The notes: a model not told the origin generated them from the sequence alone. Positions 20,752 through 32,569 are shown, counted from the stretch's first letter. The stretch is DNA of 64,000 nucleotides from Conus ventricosus (GCA_018398815.1 CM031628.1:9648544-9712543), one strand, 5' to 3'. A program made the numbers and translations.

Positions 20752-21665
20752 ATGAGTGCATTCAAATATACTGGCGCAAAATATTCTGTTGGGCCGCACT
20801 ACAATCTTAAAAATATAGCAACTGATACTCTTGACATTGCTGTGACCCAGACGCCTCTTTTCATAAAAAGGTGAGTACTCCATAAGCAGATATCTTAACC
20901 CCCCTATTGAAAACGACCACATCAAGAAAGCATGGTTTAGTCATCCGATGCAGTTTTATCAGAACCAGTTAAACTTTGCTGTGTTTTGCGCATCAACTGG
21001 GTGTGGAGTGTCGTATGCTGATCATTTAAATCACCATGATCCTTTGGTGAGGTCAGTGTACAGATTTCATTTCTATTACACCTTCAGACGTATTTTGACT
21101 GAACTGCAAGCACCATTACCAAATGACAAACCATTTAATCCACTCAGCAACAGAATAGACATGAAGGCTTTTGAAAGGATCTGTAACGAATTCAATATTA
21201 ACATCAAGACAGGCTTTAGACAAAAGTTGGATCATAATCATGGCTAGGCGACCTTTATTTTCGGGGCACGCACAGAAAGTATAACTATGACTGGCATCCT
21301 CCTTTCAAATCTTTCTTTTTTGGCACAACTGTTGAGCCCGGATCCCTACAGCAAGAGCATAAAACAGCATGGACAACATTTATCTTAGACACTTCTAAGG
21401 GCCTAACTAGGCGGGAATAGAACGAATAAACGACTCTATTCGTACTTACGTTTGGTGTTTGCTAGGTTCGCAAGCACAGGCAAGATCAAGCATAACTGAT
21501 CCTTCTACTGGCTTTGATGCACAAAAACAATACTTAGCAAATTTAGAGGACGCCATTAATTCTACAGTTGATTTGCCTTCAAGTATCCAAAGGTACCAAC
21601 ATGTTTTACAATACGCAAGATCGAAAGTAGACTTGCTGTTGGCACTGGTTTATACATGCTAACCT
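20752..21665 (+). pseudogene. E1 large conserved plus-strand protein (about 300 codons), frameshifted
   Basis: Starts MSAFKYTGAKYSVGPHYNL with ATG at 20752. It continues in shifting frames through NQLNFAVFCASTGCGVSYAD (about 20960), AFERICNEFN (about 21168), an HG-LGT-like junction near 21240, and finally SITDPSTGFDAQKQYLANLE with YARSKVDLLLAL at the C-terminus. At least three frameshifts break it. The E2 copy runs 44641-45590. The strong sequence conservation between the two copies shows a real gene. Function is unknown to me; a virion or morphogenesis protein is plausible from its place between the ATPase block and the capsid gene. Confidence 0.65.
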
Positions 21666-21749
21666 TCTACCTCAGACCCAGATAGTACAAAAATAAATAA
21701 ATAATGAAATTTTTTAAAAACCTTTTGGGGAACCGGGGGGGCAAAAAAG

Positions 21750-21859
21750 CACCAAAAATTTACCAAATTTTGGCCCCCAAACCATTTTTAATCCACTCAG
21801 CAACAGAATAGACATGAAAGGCTTTTTTTGAAAGGTTCGGGGGGGGGGGGGGGGGGAAA

Positions 21860-21890
<31 letters not shown>

Positions 21891-22095
21891 AAAAAACGAA
21901 AAAAACCATTTCCAAGACAGGGGGGTTTTTGTATTCCCAAGCCAGGCAAATTTTTTGGGGGGGGGCAAACAAAACCCTTCTACTGGCTTTTCCCCCCAAA
22001 AAAACTTATTTTTTGGCAAAATTTAGGGACCCCCCAAAAAAAAACCTACCTTTATTTGCCTTCAAGGGCCCAAAGGCCAAATGAACAATAAAGAT
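21750..22095. repeat. E1 garbled duplicate of 21110-21665, probable assembly artefact
   Basis: TTTAATCCACTCAGCAACAG recurs at 21788 exactly as at 21137. After it, landmarks of the preceding gene reappear in order (CTTCTACTGGCTTT, GCAAAATTTAG, TTTGCCTTCAAG, CCAAAGG) but with intervening bases replaced by runs of A, C, G or T. E2 has no such duplication. Confidence 0.75.
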
Positions 22096-23600
22096 AAAAG
22101 AAACTTGTTTTGGGCCCTGGTTTTAAAAAAGGAAAAACCTTCTGACCTCAACTCCGATGGAACAAAAAAAACTTTTAATCAAATTTTAAACGGAAATTAA
22201 ACAGAATTTGAAAAGGACCTAAAGGGCCAAATTTTTAAAAACCAAAAAAAACCCCCACGGTTTAATCATCAAACCCCAAACCCCCAACCCCCCAAAGTTT
22301 AAAAATTCAAAAATAAATTTTAAAAAGCGGGCCTTGCTTGGGGAAAAACGGCATAAATTTTTGGGCCAAAAATATTAACCCAAAAAAAAAACCCCCAAGC
22401 CATAAGTCTTCAACCCCTAACCCCCCCAAAAGTCAAAGCCGCCAGTAGAAAAAACCCGTTTGACAATTCCCCAATAATTTTTGAAAACTTAAAAAATTTA
22501 AAACCCAATTTTTTTAAAAATTTAATGCCCAAATTTTTTTTTCCCCAAAAGATTTTGGTTGCGGGGGCATCCCGGGGGAAAACTACTTTTGGAAAACCCC
22601 CCGGGCTTTTACCATCAATTGTTTTAAATTTGCAAATTAAGGGTTTTTTTTAAACCCGAATTACCCCAGGCGGAGGGGGGGGGGCGGGGGGGGGGGGTGG
22701 GGGGGGGTGGGAAAACAGGGGTTTCTTATTCTTTCTGCTAGTGTCGTTATTCATATAAAATTTTTTCGATAGTTTTTTGCGGTTTTCTATTCATTTTGGT
22801 TTCGAAATTTGGTCTGGGTTTAGTAGCGGGGCCGCCCTTGCCAAACTTTCTTGTCAAGTTTTTTTAGTCTTTGGAATTCTTTCTTTAATATCAGGCCAAA
22901 GTTGGGGTTTTTTAAAGTTTAAGGGGGGTTTTTCCCCTTTTTTATGCCCATTTTTTTTTCACCTAGTTTTGCAAAAAGGGTTTTTTAAAATTCGCCTCAA
23001 GGGTTTCTTAAACAGATGGGGGCCCGGGAAATTTCCCCGCTTTGGTTAGGGGGATTTCCGTGTATGTCTTCAATGCTGTTTTTTCTAAAAAACTGTTTCG
23101 GCTTCTTTTTGCATTTTTTTAAATTCCACCCTGCCAAATGTTTTAAATTCTTCAATTCCATTTTTTTGTTTTTGGGTTAGCTGGGGGATTTTCCTGCAGT
23201 GTGTTTTGAAGTTTAAAAACTCCCTCCGCCCTTAATTTCGGCTAAAAAAAACAAAAGCATTTGATCTTTCACACTAAGTCTTTAGTAAATTGTACTTTTG
23301 GGCAAAAAAACTTTGATGGTCTGGTTTATTTTGAAAAGGCCGAACAATTCCCTTGACCCCCCCTTACAAAAAAATTTGCCCAAATCTTTTTAATTCAAAA
23401 TCATTTGGGTCTAAAAAATTCGGGGGGTTTCTTGACCAAAACTTTTTTTTAAAAGCTCCGACCGCACTTTCTTTTAAATTCCCGCCGAAATTGAGAGCTT
23501 TTGAGCGATGCTGTGTAAATGGAAATCATTTAAATCATGTCCCTCCAATAAAAAACACAAAACTTCTGAAACTTAAATCCTCCCAGGGTTTTAAAAATTT
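22080..23600. pseudogene. E1 smeared region: small plus ORF and two minus-strand genes
   Basis: Alignable by eye with E2 45600-47065. It should contain a small plus-strand protein (start around ATGAACAATAAAG, 22081), a small membrane-type minus gene (around the G-rich 22670-22720 block) and the charged minus gene that starts near 23590. Homopolymer smearing makes reliable translation impossible, so see the E2 entries for what can be read. Confidence 0.45.
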
Positions 23601-23630
23601 AAATTTTTTAGGGGTTTTTATAAAAAAAAA

Positions 23631-24895
23631 ATGCACAACACATGGGTTTTTTTGGCCCCCGCAAAAAGACTAAAAAAACCCTTTGGCGTGAAGGGAAATA
23701 AGGGGACTTTTACTTTTCCAAAAAAATCCATCTACTTTTGACAGACAAATTCAAAACTGAAAAATTTTCCAGACCTAGGAGCAAATACGTAAATTGTGCC
23801 GGGCCTGCCGCCCTTAATTTTCCCAAATACCCTTTGCTTCAACAACAACCCCAAACAGGACATTGAAACAAAATCGGGACGGCAATCGTTAAAAAAATTT
23901 TCAAATAAAACTGTGGCAAAAAATTTATTTTTTTAAACCCCAATGCAGACAATTTTTAACCTATTCTGATCTATGCAAACCCGGGGATTTGAAAGGGCTG
24001 ACTTTGCGTTTCAAGGAAAAAATGAAGAAGCACTAAAACATAAAAATGGGTCCGCAGAAACAAAAAAGGGGCCCAAAAGTATGGGGCTGTAAATTTTGCT
24101 TTGGGGAAACCCTTTTTCCCCTTCCCCTAATTTTGAGTTTTTTAAAAGCGCATGCGCCATATTTTTTAAAGGGACTTTAAAAAAACAAAAAGTCATAAAA
24201 ACTAATTTTTAAAAGAATACAAAGGGGTTATCAGATCAACAACACCGAAGCAAAGTACAGCATTTCGGACATCTCGTTAGATTTTTGACGTTGTTAGAAC
24301 CCCAAATTTTTTGCAAGGCTGATTGACAACAAATCAGTAAAAATTTTGCAATATTTTTACGAAAGATGATTCCCCTCCCAACTTTCCCCCAAAAACAGGG
24401 CAGCCACTATAGGAATTTTTTTTTTTTAGTCCGCAGCAAGATCGCAAAAAGGGTATTTTTTTCCCTGTGTAAAGATGAAGAACCATTCAAAAGAGGAAGT
24501 GAAAATTTTTTTTAATCCAAAATAACAAAAGTCCAATGCTCGATTGAGGGCACCCCAAACCCAAAATTTTGCTAGGGGCTTAAACCTTATCACATTTTAA
24601 ATAAAATAAAAAAACTTTTTGGGGAGAGGGGGGTGTAAAAATCCAACATTGCCCTTTGGGGCAAAAGATCAACACCTCAACAGCGTAAAAACTTGATAAA
24701 TTATTTTAAAAACCAAAATCCGGTTTAGGGATTAAACCAAAGGGTTAAAGGGAGGATAATCTTACAGGGAAGGGGGAAAACTGGAGAAAAAGTAATAAAC
24801 ACCCCAAATTGAAAAAAGGAAAAGAATCGGGATAAACCGCTTAATGTACATTTGTTTTTATTATATGTGCGCACCTGAATATTGAAGCAACAAAA
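23631..24895 (+). pseudogene. E1 major capsid protein (double jelly-roll type), heavily smeared
   Basis: Positionally and by sequence the same gene as E2 47103-48350. Landmarks shared with E2 include FPDLGA near 23770, TTATCAGATCAACAACACCG (24228), GACATCTCGTTAGA (24267) and AACCATTCAAAAGAGGAAGT (24481). The start is taken as ATG 23631, matching the E2 start. No open frame longer than about 30 codons survives. Assignment as the capsid protein rests on family knowledge of the E2 reading and is an inference. Confidence 0.5.
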
Positions 24896-24943
24896 TTAGA
24901 AAATGTAGTAAAACAAAATTTTTTTTTTTATTTTTTAAAAAGC

Positions 24944-25400
24944 ATGCTGTTCCCGGTTTTTCCAAATGTGCCTACAGCGGGCCCCCAAAAAAAGGATACC
25001 CCGGCAATTCTTCTGCTAAGTAAAAACCCTTTGATTAACAAACATTTCACCCAAAAGCAAAAAAAACTAGAGCAGGAAACCCTTTTAAAAAAACAGCAAA
25101 ACCAAACGAAGGGATTCTGCGTCTTTTAAAGCTGTTTTCAAAAATTTTTTACTGGGGCAACCACTAAAAGTGCCAAAAAACAGGAACGAGTTGTTGGGCC
25201 CCTTAGGGAACGGGGAAAAGGGGCACCCCCGCTTTAAACCCCTAGGGGGTTTTTTCTTTAAGGGTCTCGGGCCCAAGGTTTTAATTTTGGTTAGGGGCTG
25301 CAGCAAAAAAAAAAAACTAAACTCCCCAAAAACACACGCTATGGTTTTAACTAATAACACTAAACTTAGCTCCCCTTTTAAAATGACAATAAAAAAACGC
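24944..25400 (+). pseudogene. E1 small hydrophobic protein, smeared
   Basis: Counterpart of E2 48392-48900. ATG 24944 is followed by a frame reading MLFPVFPNVPTAGPQ, and further on by pieces of the glycine/alanine/leucine-rich segment. Function unknown. Confidence 0.45.
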
Positions 25401-25709
25401 TAGTTGGGCTCAAACCCTCACGGGGTGAAGAATTTAAAACGTTTTTCAGGCCGAATTTGGGTGACTACAAAAGACAAAAATTTTTATCTTCAAAGAAAGG
25501 GGAGGACAAGTTTTTCCAACAGCCCCGACCCGAACAGATAAAAAAAAAAGCTTAAAAAAATAAACGAAACAATTTAAAATCTGCTAAAAAGCCCCACATT
25601 AACAACCCCCAAAGGGGGTTTAAAACTTTAGTTTATAGTCCAAGCGCAAAAAGACCGTTTATATTGGGTTGATTAAAATTTTTTAAAAAATAAATATTTT
25701 GGGGGTTAG

Positions 25710-28700
25710 AAAAAAAGACAGCAAGGCTAAATATAGAAGGACAAGGGCGAAAATTTTTTTGAAGGAATGCCGAGAGAGAGCGATTTCAAGAGCATTGAAA
25801 TATTGAAATTTTGGCCAATTTACCCACAAAACCCTAAACGGGAAGCGTTGTTCAAAGCCCATTTCTCAAGTCCAGGTAAACTAACAATGACCCCCCAGTT
25901 AAAGTAATGTTAACTGTTTTAATCGACTTGTAACAATAAATGAAGAAAATCTGAAGTTTTGGGTCTCAACTAAACAGCAAAACAATCTTTCTCGTAAAGA
26001 AAAAACACCCGGTTTTGGGGAACGAACTGCTTTCAAAATTTTTAAAGCGCCGCTGAAGAAGCTAAAAATGAAAGGGTCTGGTTTTGGTTTAAGGGCGAAG
26101 TCTTTGAGATTAGAAAAACAAAGGCTAAGTAGCGCCGAATTTTAGGGAAGGCTACATTTCCCCTACCTCGGGGGTTGGTTTTTTAAAAAGAGCGGGGTTT
26201 TAAAAAAAAAAAAATTCAGACAACCAAAAAGTTTTTATGTGGGCGGAAGGTTATCAAAGGGGTTTGCGAACACCAGAGAGAGTGCTAAACCGGGCGGCAA
26301 TAAAGGCCCAAAAATCTTTAAATTCAATGGAATAACCTTTTTCCCGTTAGGAAACCAAATTGATCAATTTTAAGAACAAAACAACCCCAATAACTTTTAA
26401 GGGATACACATGGGGGGAAAAAAGGGAAAAAATTTGGCGCCAAAAAAAGTGTCCAAGAACCGCCAACAATAGCGAAAAACCCGCCAAAAGTCATGTGGAC
26501 TTTCTCCCAAATTTTTTTACCAGCGGGGGTACCCCATTTTAAAAACATTTTATTTCCACAATAGCAATTATTTGGGGCATACTCAAAAAAAAGAACAAAA
26601 CAAAATTTTGTAGAAAAAGTTTTTAAAAAGAATTCCCAAACCCCCCTCAAACCGCGGGTTTAACCAAAAAAACATTTAAAAGTTCTGGAAACGGGAAGAC
26701 AGAAATAACTACCCCCCGCCAGGATCTAAAGTTTGTTTTAAAAAACGGAAACGGCGCAAAACAAGTCCATACTTTGTTTACGCAACTTCGAATCACCATT
26801 GTTCCTTATGAAGGGCCACACACCCCAAAAAATTCGAAAAAAAGTCTTAATGAGTAATCATCAAATTTTTTCATTTCTTTTTGGGTTTTTGTTGGGCGGG
26901 TGGCGTTATTTAGGACCCCAATTTTTAAAAGGGGAGATTTTGGGAGAATACTTTTTTAGAACGCCTGCAAAAAAAGGGGAAATGAATGTTTTTAATAATC
27001 TAAAATTAAATTTAAAACATAAGACCCCCGAAAAACCAACAAAAAGTATGCCTCAGCCACTCACTGTTGGATTTGTGGTTTAAAGGGCCCTCATCAAAAC
27101 CCCCGAATCCAACAGTAAAAAACCCCTGGGGTCAAATTTTGGGAAATTTAGAGGTCAGCGCACATTTAAAAGCAATCATCAACAAAGTTTTATTTCCCAA
27201 AAAACATGGAAGCTGCCTGTATTCTTTCACCCAAATTGGGGGGGTTATGACTCTCACCTTTTAAAGCAAGCATAACCACGCTTTAAAGGGGAGCAAGCAT
27301 TGCACATCTCAAAAAGTACATTTGTTTTTCTTTAAAAAACATGTCTTTTCAAAGAAATCAAAGCACACAGATTTCTCAATTTGAGGCAAAGGCCAAAGTC
27401 CTTTAAAATCCGCCCATAACGGGAAAAAATATTTTGGGCCCAACTCTTTTTAGAAAGGCGGGTTTCCCCTTTAGAATACATGAACATTGGGGAAAAATTT
27501 GACAAGAGAAAAGTTCCCCTAAAGGCGCGTTTTTTTTCTAGTCATAAGAAAGGACATCCCGCGACCCGTTACCGCAGGGTCCCAAAAAGCGGGGGAATTT
27601 TTGGGGTAAAACGATGGGAGACAAAACATTACTCCATTAAAAGGGAGATGTAAGTTTTTTGCGGGCGTCCTTTTAAAATTATAGAAAACCTGCTGAAACA
27701 TTAAAAGCCTAGATCCGCGCATTATATTTCTGCCCCCGGGATGAGTTGGGGCCTTTCTTTAAAGGGTTAAAAGGGGGGGGTACAGATTGATTTTTGTCGG
27801 ATTTTTCCAAAGATTAAAGATTGAAAACGGGTTTTCTGGAGGGAAATTAAATATGGCGTCCGCCTCATACGGAAAACAAACAACAAATCCCTTGGGCATT
27901 ATGAACCGGAAAAAAAACTAACCCATCTCAAGTATTTTGGGCCAAACAAACGTAAAGGGTTGGGGGAAAGGGGCAATCACTTCCCTTACGCAACTTAAAA
28001 TGTACACAGGGACGAATAATATTCAAAAGGCCCTTAAAGTGGTTGGGGAGTTTTTTTAAAGCCCGAACACAGCGTGGTTTTATTTTAAAGTTGATTTAGA
28101 ATACCCATGAACCCATGACCTGCAAAATACTTTTCCCTTAGCTGCAGAAAGTCTAAAAAATGGATCCAAGAGAAACCCCCTAAAATTGTGCCCAATCTTT
28201 GAGGCAAAAAAATTAGTCTGGGGCTTTACAGGGCTTCTACAATTTTTTTTAAGGAAAAATGGGGTTTTGGGTTGGGGGGAATTTTCATCGCATAATTGCT
28301 TTTTAATTTAAGAACATTCATGAAACCCTACTTTATGAAAACAAATGACTCAGAACTTAAAACCCCCCGATTCTTCAGAAAAAGGCTTTTTCAAGCTGGG
28401 GAAAAACAGTTTTTTTTCGGATGACTAAAGGGGAATCCCCACAAGCGCAAAGATGTCAGTTTGGGTTACCAGAGAGAACGAAGCAATTAAGCTGACTTCA
28501 AAACCAAATTATCAGGACTTTAGAAGATTCATGATCAGCTTTTTGGCATAATGATGAAAAAAAAGAAAGTCAAATTAGACAAACCTGTATTTTTTGGGGT
28601 TTACTGTTTAGAATTATAAAAGCTTTTGATGTAGAGTTTTCTTATGACTACTTTAAGCCCTCGTATCCTGAGTCCAGAGTACTTTACACAGATACAGACA

Positions 28701-29167
28701 GTTTTGTTATAGATATTCCTACTGAAACACCCTATAAAGACATGGAAACCGAAGTAGCTAAAAGGGCATGCAGATGGTATACACGTCCGATTACCCTAAA
28801 GATTCGCCTTTGCATTCAATACTAACAAGAAGGTTTTAGGAAAGATGAAGGATGAATTAAATCTGGAAAGTGATAAAGGAGTATGTGGGTTAAGGGCAAA
28901 AATGTACAGTATTTCGAGCCAGGAGAAAATCATTAAGAAAGAAAAGGGGAATATCCGCAGCGTTGCAGTCAAACATATCACATGACAACTACAAAGAAGC
29001 ACTTTTTGGGCAATAAGACTTTTCATCATGACAACGAAACTGCGATCTAATCTACATGAAATCAACACAACAGTTTTTAACAAAGAAGCATTAGAAGAAC
29101 AAACACAAAACGGGTGTTTGTTAATCCAGAGTTTTCATATGCAATGGGGCACTGGAGGAACCGCATA
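25710..29167 (+). pseudogene. E1 protein-primed family B DNA polymerase, broken
   Basis: Replicative polymerase of the Polinton. The catalytic motif C YTDTDSF is intact at 28685-28705, followed by VIDIPTE. The C-terminal end (about 28800-29167) shows KVLGKMKDEL and the final YA-GHW-type tail. The N-terminal two thirds lie in the smeared zone and can only be placed by matching E2. The gene points toward the convergently transcribed integrase block. Many frameshifts and smears; no functional product is expected from this consensus. Confidence 0.75.
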
Positions 29168-29179
29168 AACAGGGTTTTT

Positions 29180-29480
29180 ATATTTTCATCAACTTTTATT
29201 ATAAACAATCATAGCTTCATCCAATTCATTTAAATCTTTCTCATGTTTGCTGACGAGTTCGAATTTTTTTTTATTATTTCAAGATATTCTTTTTCCCAAT
29301 TTGGGGGTTGTTTGTAGGTGATCGGGATGATTTAGCATGCATTGATTAATCCTCGAAAATGTTTCCTTAATACATACACGCATGAAATGATTCCCGTATC
29401 ATTTTCATGGTCTCTTCCTTTACCATTCTTGTTCGTTCTGCGCTTCCTTCTGGCCTTCCATTTTAAACCAAAATATGTTT
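29180..29480 (-). pseudogene. E1 small protein downstream of the integrase
   Basis: The minus strand carries ETFSRINQCMLNHPDHLQ and KHEKDLNELDEAMI in neighbouring frames. E2 52350-52680 has the same words, so the segment is conserved. The second part is helical and charged, possibly coiled coil. Function not recognised. Confidence 0.4.
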
Positions 29481-29489
29481 ACGTAAATT

Positions 29490-30431
29490 AATTAAAGCGG
29501 AACGGTGCCTGGCGGGATATCGCATTCTTCCTTCACAAAAGATCTTTGAGGGGCTGGTTGTTTTGTTGTGCCATTTCTCTAAATAATAAAACGGGCGGGT
29601 TCATCTTTACAATTCTTTTTATTTCATACGGATCAACACTCCAAACCGATCGGTTGCCCTGATGCGAGTGTCCCCTTCTGCTTCCCCCGTAAATAAAGGT
29701 ACCTTACTTTTAATCCAAATGGTAATAGTTTGCCGATGAAGACTCTCCTTCAGCAACATTTATTGTTTTCTTTTGATTGCTTGTACTGGTTTTTGCCCTT
29801 TAAATTCTTCATTATTCATTGCGCGCAAAACTGAGGGCAGTCTTCTAACCCATTCTGTGTTGCGAGAGTTGTCAATAAGCTCTCTGTGATACTGGTAGGA
29901 GAAAAGTCTTTCGGCTAACTGTTTGTTAAAGTTTTCAACTAAAGCCTGTGATCTGTGAACTCCCGGAATGCCTCTTCTAATAGTAACTCTGTGTTTTAAC
30001 AATAATTGATTCACTTGGCCTTTAAATTCTTTTCCATCATCGACTTGAATCATGCAGGGTAAGTTAGTGGACCTCGTTGGTATATCAGTTGTATAGCAAC
30101 AGCAACAGCAGAAGCACTCTTTTGTGTTAATGGTTCCGCATCTTTGTATCTTGAAGCTATGTCAATGACTGTAAGGGCGTACTTAAATCTTTTCCGTCTA
30201 ATCCTATCAGAGGTAAATATAGAAGATCCATTGATGGGTGTCGTTTGGAGTTGTATTGACAAAGTGTGGTCTCTGTATTCGTCTAGGCGCTGGTAAATAA
30301 ATTTGCCAAATCGCTTGTTTAGATAACCATTCTTTTGCTGTTTGTTCACTGACTCCAGCTGCTTGGCTTAGCTTTTTAATTGCTGTGATGCCCTTCCAAT
30401 ATCCTTTTGGCGAATAATAGATTTTGTTCAT
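29490..30431 (-). pseudogene. E1 retroviral-type DDE integrase, two frameshifts
   Basis: Inserts the element and makes the flanking duplication. Minus-strand frames in order: N-terminal helix-turn-helix-like part (SQAAGVSEQTAKEWLSKQ, 30431-30207), then the RNase H-fold core beginning ALTVIDIASRYKDAEPLTQK (30349-30050), then 30053-29760 with the second catalytic Asp in QVDDGKEFKG and the catalytic Glu in SQALVENFNKQ. A C-terminal extension continues toward 29560 (GGSRRGHSHQGN, VDPYEIKRIVK). Frame changes near 30207-30349 and 30050 split it. E2 copy at 52.64-53.64 kb. Confidence 0.85.
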
Positions 30432-30448
30432 TTTTTATTCAGCCAATA

Positions 30449-30844
30449 TTATGTGCAACAAAATACACGACGGTCATACCAACGACAATAAACCCGATTT
30501 CTTGCATCTTTTGTTTTTCTGATGGTTGATAAAAGTCGCTGAATTTGTGGGGGCAATGTCTGGACCGGTTTGCCTGTTACTAGATAATATTGTTTTATTG
30601 CTTGATCAACATTTTTAAATGTGTAAGCTGCATGCCCCTGTTCTTTCAGTGTGTCATTAATAAAATCTAACTGTTCAAGTCTCTGCCTTTCATAGGCGTC
30701 TTGTGCAGCTGCTAGTTGCTCCATAGCTTTGTTATGTCTTTTTCTCTCGCCGTCATCCCGCAGTTTACTAAATGCAAAATTACTTCCGCTAAAAGCAAGT
30801 GCATTCACCACAGCGCCGCCTATCATTATTGCGAGTGAAGCCAT
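30449..30844 (-). CDS. E1 131-aa conserved protein with hydrophobic N-terminus
   Basis: Intact frame from MASLAIMIGGAVVNALAFSG to the stop after RRVFCCT. A glycine/alanine-rich hydrophobic N-terminus is followed by a long charged helical stretch (ERKRHNKAMEQLAAAQDAYE) and a basic C-terminal part. It lies 18 bases upstream of the integrase start and in the same direction. The E2 copy (53660-54063) has three frame breaks. Small membrane or minor virion protein is a guess from composition. Confidence 0.6.
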   Translation of the reverse strand: MASLAIMIGGAVVNALAFSGSNFAFSKLRDDGERKRHNKAMEQLAAAQDAYERQRLEQLDFINDTLKEQGHAAYTFKNVDQAIKQYYLVTGKPVQTLPPQIQRLLSTIRKTKDARNRVYCRWYDRRVFCCT

Positions 30845-30859
30845 TTTTTATAAATGTAT

Positions 30860-31097
30860 TTTTTTTCTTACATATTTATATTGTCCGGAATTATTCCTTG
30901 CTTGACTAGAAAATCTTTCGTGGCAACCGAAGCTGCAATGATAGCAATCAGCTTTGCTGAATCCTCAAAGTCTAGTTTGCCAAGATCTGCTGGTTAATTC
31001 TTAACAAGCTTTTACCAAGCATTGAGTATCCTACACTTAGGCCTCCAATAACAGCAGAATGGTATACAAGGTTGGCAATAGTTTTTTCGGTGCTCAT
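30860..31097 (-). pseudogene. E1 74-aa hydrophobic protein
   Basis: Counterpart of the intact E2 frame 54082-54306. In E1 the reading is broken near 31000, but FEDSAKLIAIIAA and ATKDFLVKQGI are recognisable. It has a hydrophobic N-terminal segment and a central Ala/Ile-rich helix, typical of small membrane proteins. Function unknown. Confidence 0.5.
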
Positions 31098-31129
31098 TTT
31101 TAGAAAATAAAATAATTATAATTATTAAA

Positions 31130-31706
31130 AAACAGAACAGTGATGATCTACTACAGCTACAAGGCAGCCTAAACCTTCCTGAACTATGAATGACCAAGCT
31201 GATGATCAAGCTATTATGCCCAAAAAGGAGAGGCTGTATTCTTTGGCAGCATGTGGAAAAACAAAACAGTTCCTCGAACTGAATTCAGCATAGAACAGAT
31301 TCAACAGATGCCGCCGCAAGACATTTTAAAGTATCATAACAGGTATGAAGCGCAGCTGGGGTCTAGAATGGTGAAAAGTGTGGGGCAAACGGTTCTTAGT
31401 TTGTACACTAAACTAGTTAGTAGATTTGCGCCCATTGATTCTGAACAGGATTTTATGTATGATTTAACGCAGGATCCAGTTTTAACAAAGTCATTAGAGT
31501 CTCTAGGATGTGATCTATACTACAGATTTGGAACATTGTTATCGCCATTAATCATGGGATTAATAACTTTTAATCATATAGATTTTATTTCCCTTCAAAA
31601 TGAACGATCTGGAAAATCAGCAGAATCAGAAAACACTGAATCAGGTGGAGAAAGTAACCAAGCCAAAAAATCAGCAGAAAACGCTGAATCAGGCGGAGAC
31701 CATTAA
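31130..31706 (+). pseudogene. E1 plus-strand protein of about 190 codons, start codon lost
   Basis: E2 has ATG at 54361 (ATGAACAGTGATG); E1 reads CAGAACAGTGATG there, so the start is destroyed. After a frame change, 31251-31706 is open for 151 codons: EQIQQMPPQDILKYHNRYEA, a central helical part, a hydrophobic stretch (GTLLSPLIMGLITF), and a Ser/Glu tail in which SAE(S/N) and ESGG words repeat. Start of the right-hand plus-strand block. No known domain. Confidence 0.55.
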
Positions 31707-31739
31707 AAATCCTGGGCGTGTTGAAGCAGAAGAAAATTA

Positions 31740-32070
31740 GCAGAGTGGAACAGACAAAAAAAATTAATGTTACAGAATATGACTCATCATGAAAACATAA
31801 CACCGCCAACGCCAGAACAAGTTGATTCAATGCCAGCTATAAAAACTCCATGTGATTCAAGGGCCCCAAAGTCTTCATGGAATATTGAACTTAAAACTGT
31901 TGCCATTTTTGGCGCCCTTGCTGCTGCTGGGGGCGGTTATTACTGTTATAAAACATATAAAGAATGGCAACAGAAACGAAAGCTATCAAAAAAATCTGAG
32001 CCACTAAAATGCAGAAAAAGACACCATCACGCCAAAACCGCCAATAACAAAGCATCATTTTGATCCATTT
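31740..32070 (+). pseudogene. E1 small single-span membrane protein
   Basis: Frame 31767-32063 reads TPPTPEQVDSMPAIKTP, then a hydrophobic segment TVAIFGALAAAGGGYYCY, then a basic tail EWQQKRKLSKKSE. The conserved C-terminal word HFDPF-x-ME is present but displaced by one frameshift near 32010; in E2 the same ending is in frame (HFDPFQME, stop at 55301). Topology with a short acidic/proline N-terminus and basic inner tail is inferred. Confidence 0.55.
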
Positions 32071-32125
32071 ATAATGGAATAATATTTTAAATTTTTTAAT
32101 AAAAATAGATCATGGCGTATATAAA

Positions 32126-32329
32126 ATGATGGAGTCAATAAATAAAGACATGGAGTCTATAAAAGACATTTCCATAGACCAGAATTGTAATCAATGCGGT
32201 TGCTTCGGCTGTAAAAACTTCCTTAAGATCTATGCAGAGAACGCTGAGCAAGACATCCTCAACGATGACACGTTTTTTGAGGCGTGTGTGTACTATATCA
32301 ACATCTGCTATTTTAAGATAAAAACATAG
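32126..32329 (+). CDS. E1 67-aa Cys-containing small protein
   Basis: Open frame starting MMESINKDMESIKDISIDQN, followed by a cysteine cluster (CNQCGCFGCKNF) and ending YFKIKT. An alternative upstream ATG at 32112 is out of frame. The cysteines could bind metal. The E2 copy (55366-55580) keeps the start and cysteine part but is frameshifted after it. Last gene of the plus-strand block. Confidence 0.5.
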   Translation: MMESINKDMESIKDISIDQNCNQCGCFGCKNFLKIYAENAEQDILNDDTFFEACVYYINICYFKIKT

Positions 32330-32340
32330 ATTGTATTTTT

Positions 32341-32565
32341 TGATAATTATAAGAACTTAAATAAAAACTTGGTTGTACTTAGAGGATGACTTAGTTATGA
32401 TCTTGAGGTACTTAATCAAGAACTTAATCAAGAACTTATTAAGAACTTGAAGTAACTTGGGTGACTTGGGGATGACTTAAGACAACTTGAGAATGACTTA
32501 AGTAAGAACTTGAGGATGACTTAGAAGTGGCTGGGGCAACTTCAGTTAAGAACTTGTGGATGACT
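32341..32565. repeat. E1 AAGAACTT-rich repeat block
   Basis: AAGAACTT(A/G) and ATGACTTA/ATGACTTG words recur about every 10-20 bases. The same block occurs in E2 at 55596-55915, at the same map position but expanded and richer in TTAATTAAGAACTT. No coding potential. Confidence 0.75.
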
Positions 32566-32569
32566 TGAG

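Noticed and set aside
22670..22720. G-rich stretch as a G-quadruplex regulatory site in E1
   Set aside because: It lies in the smeared zone; the matching E2 sequence (46070-46110) is a normal mixed G/T sequence, so the run is probably an artefact.
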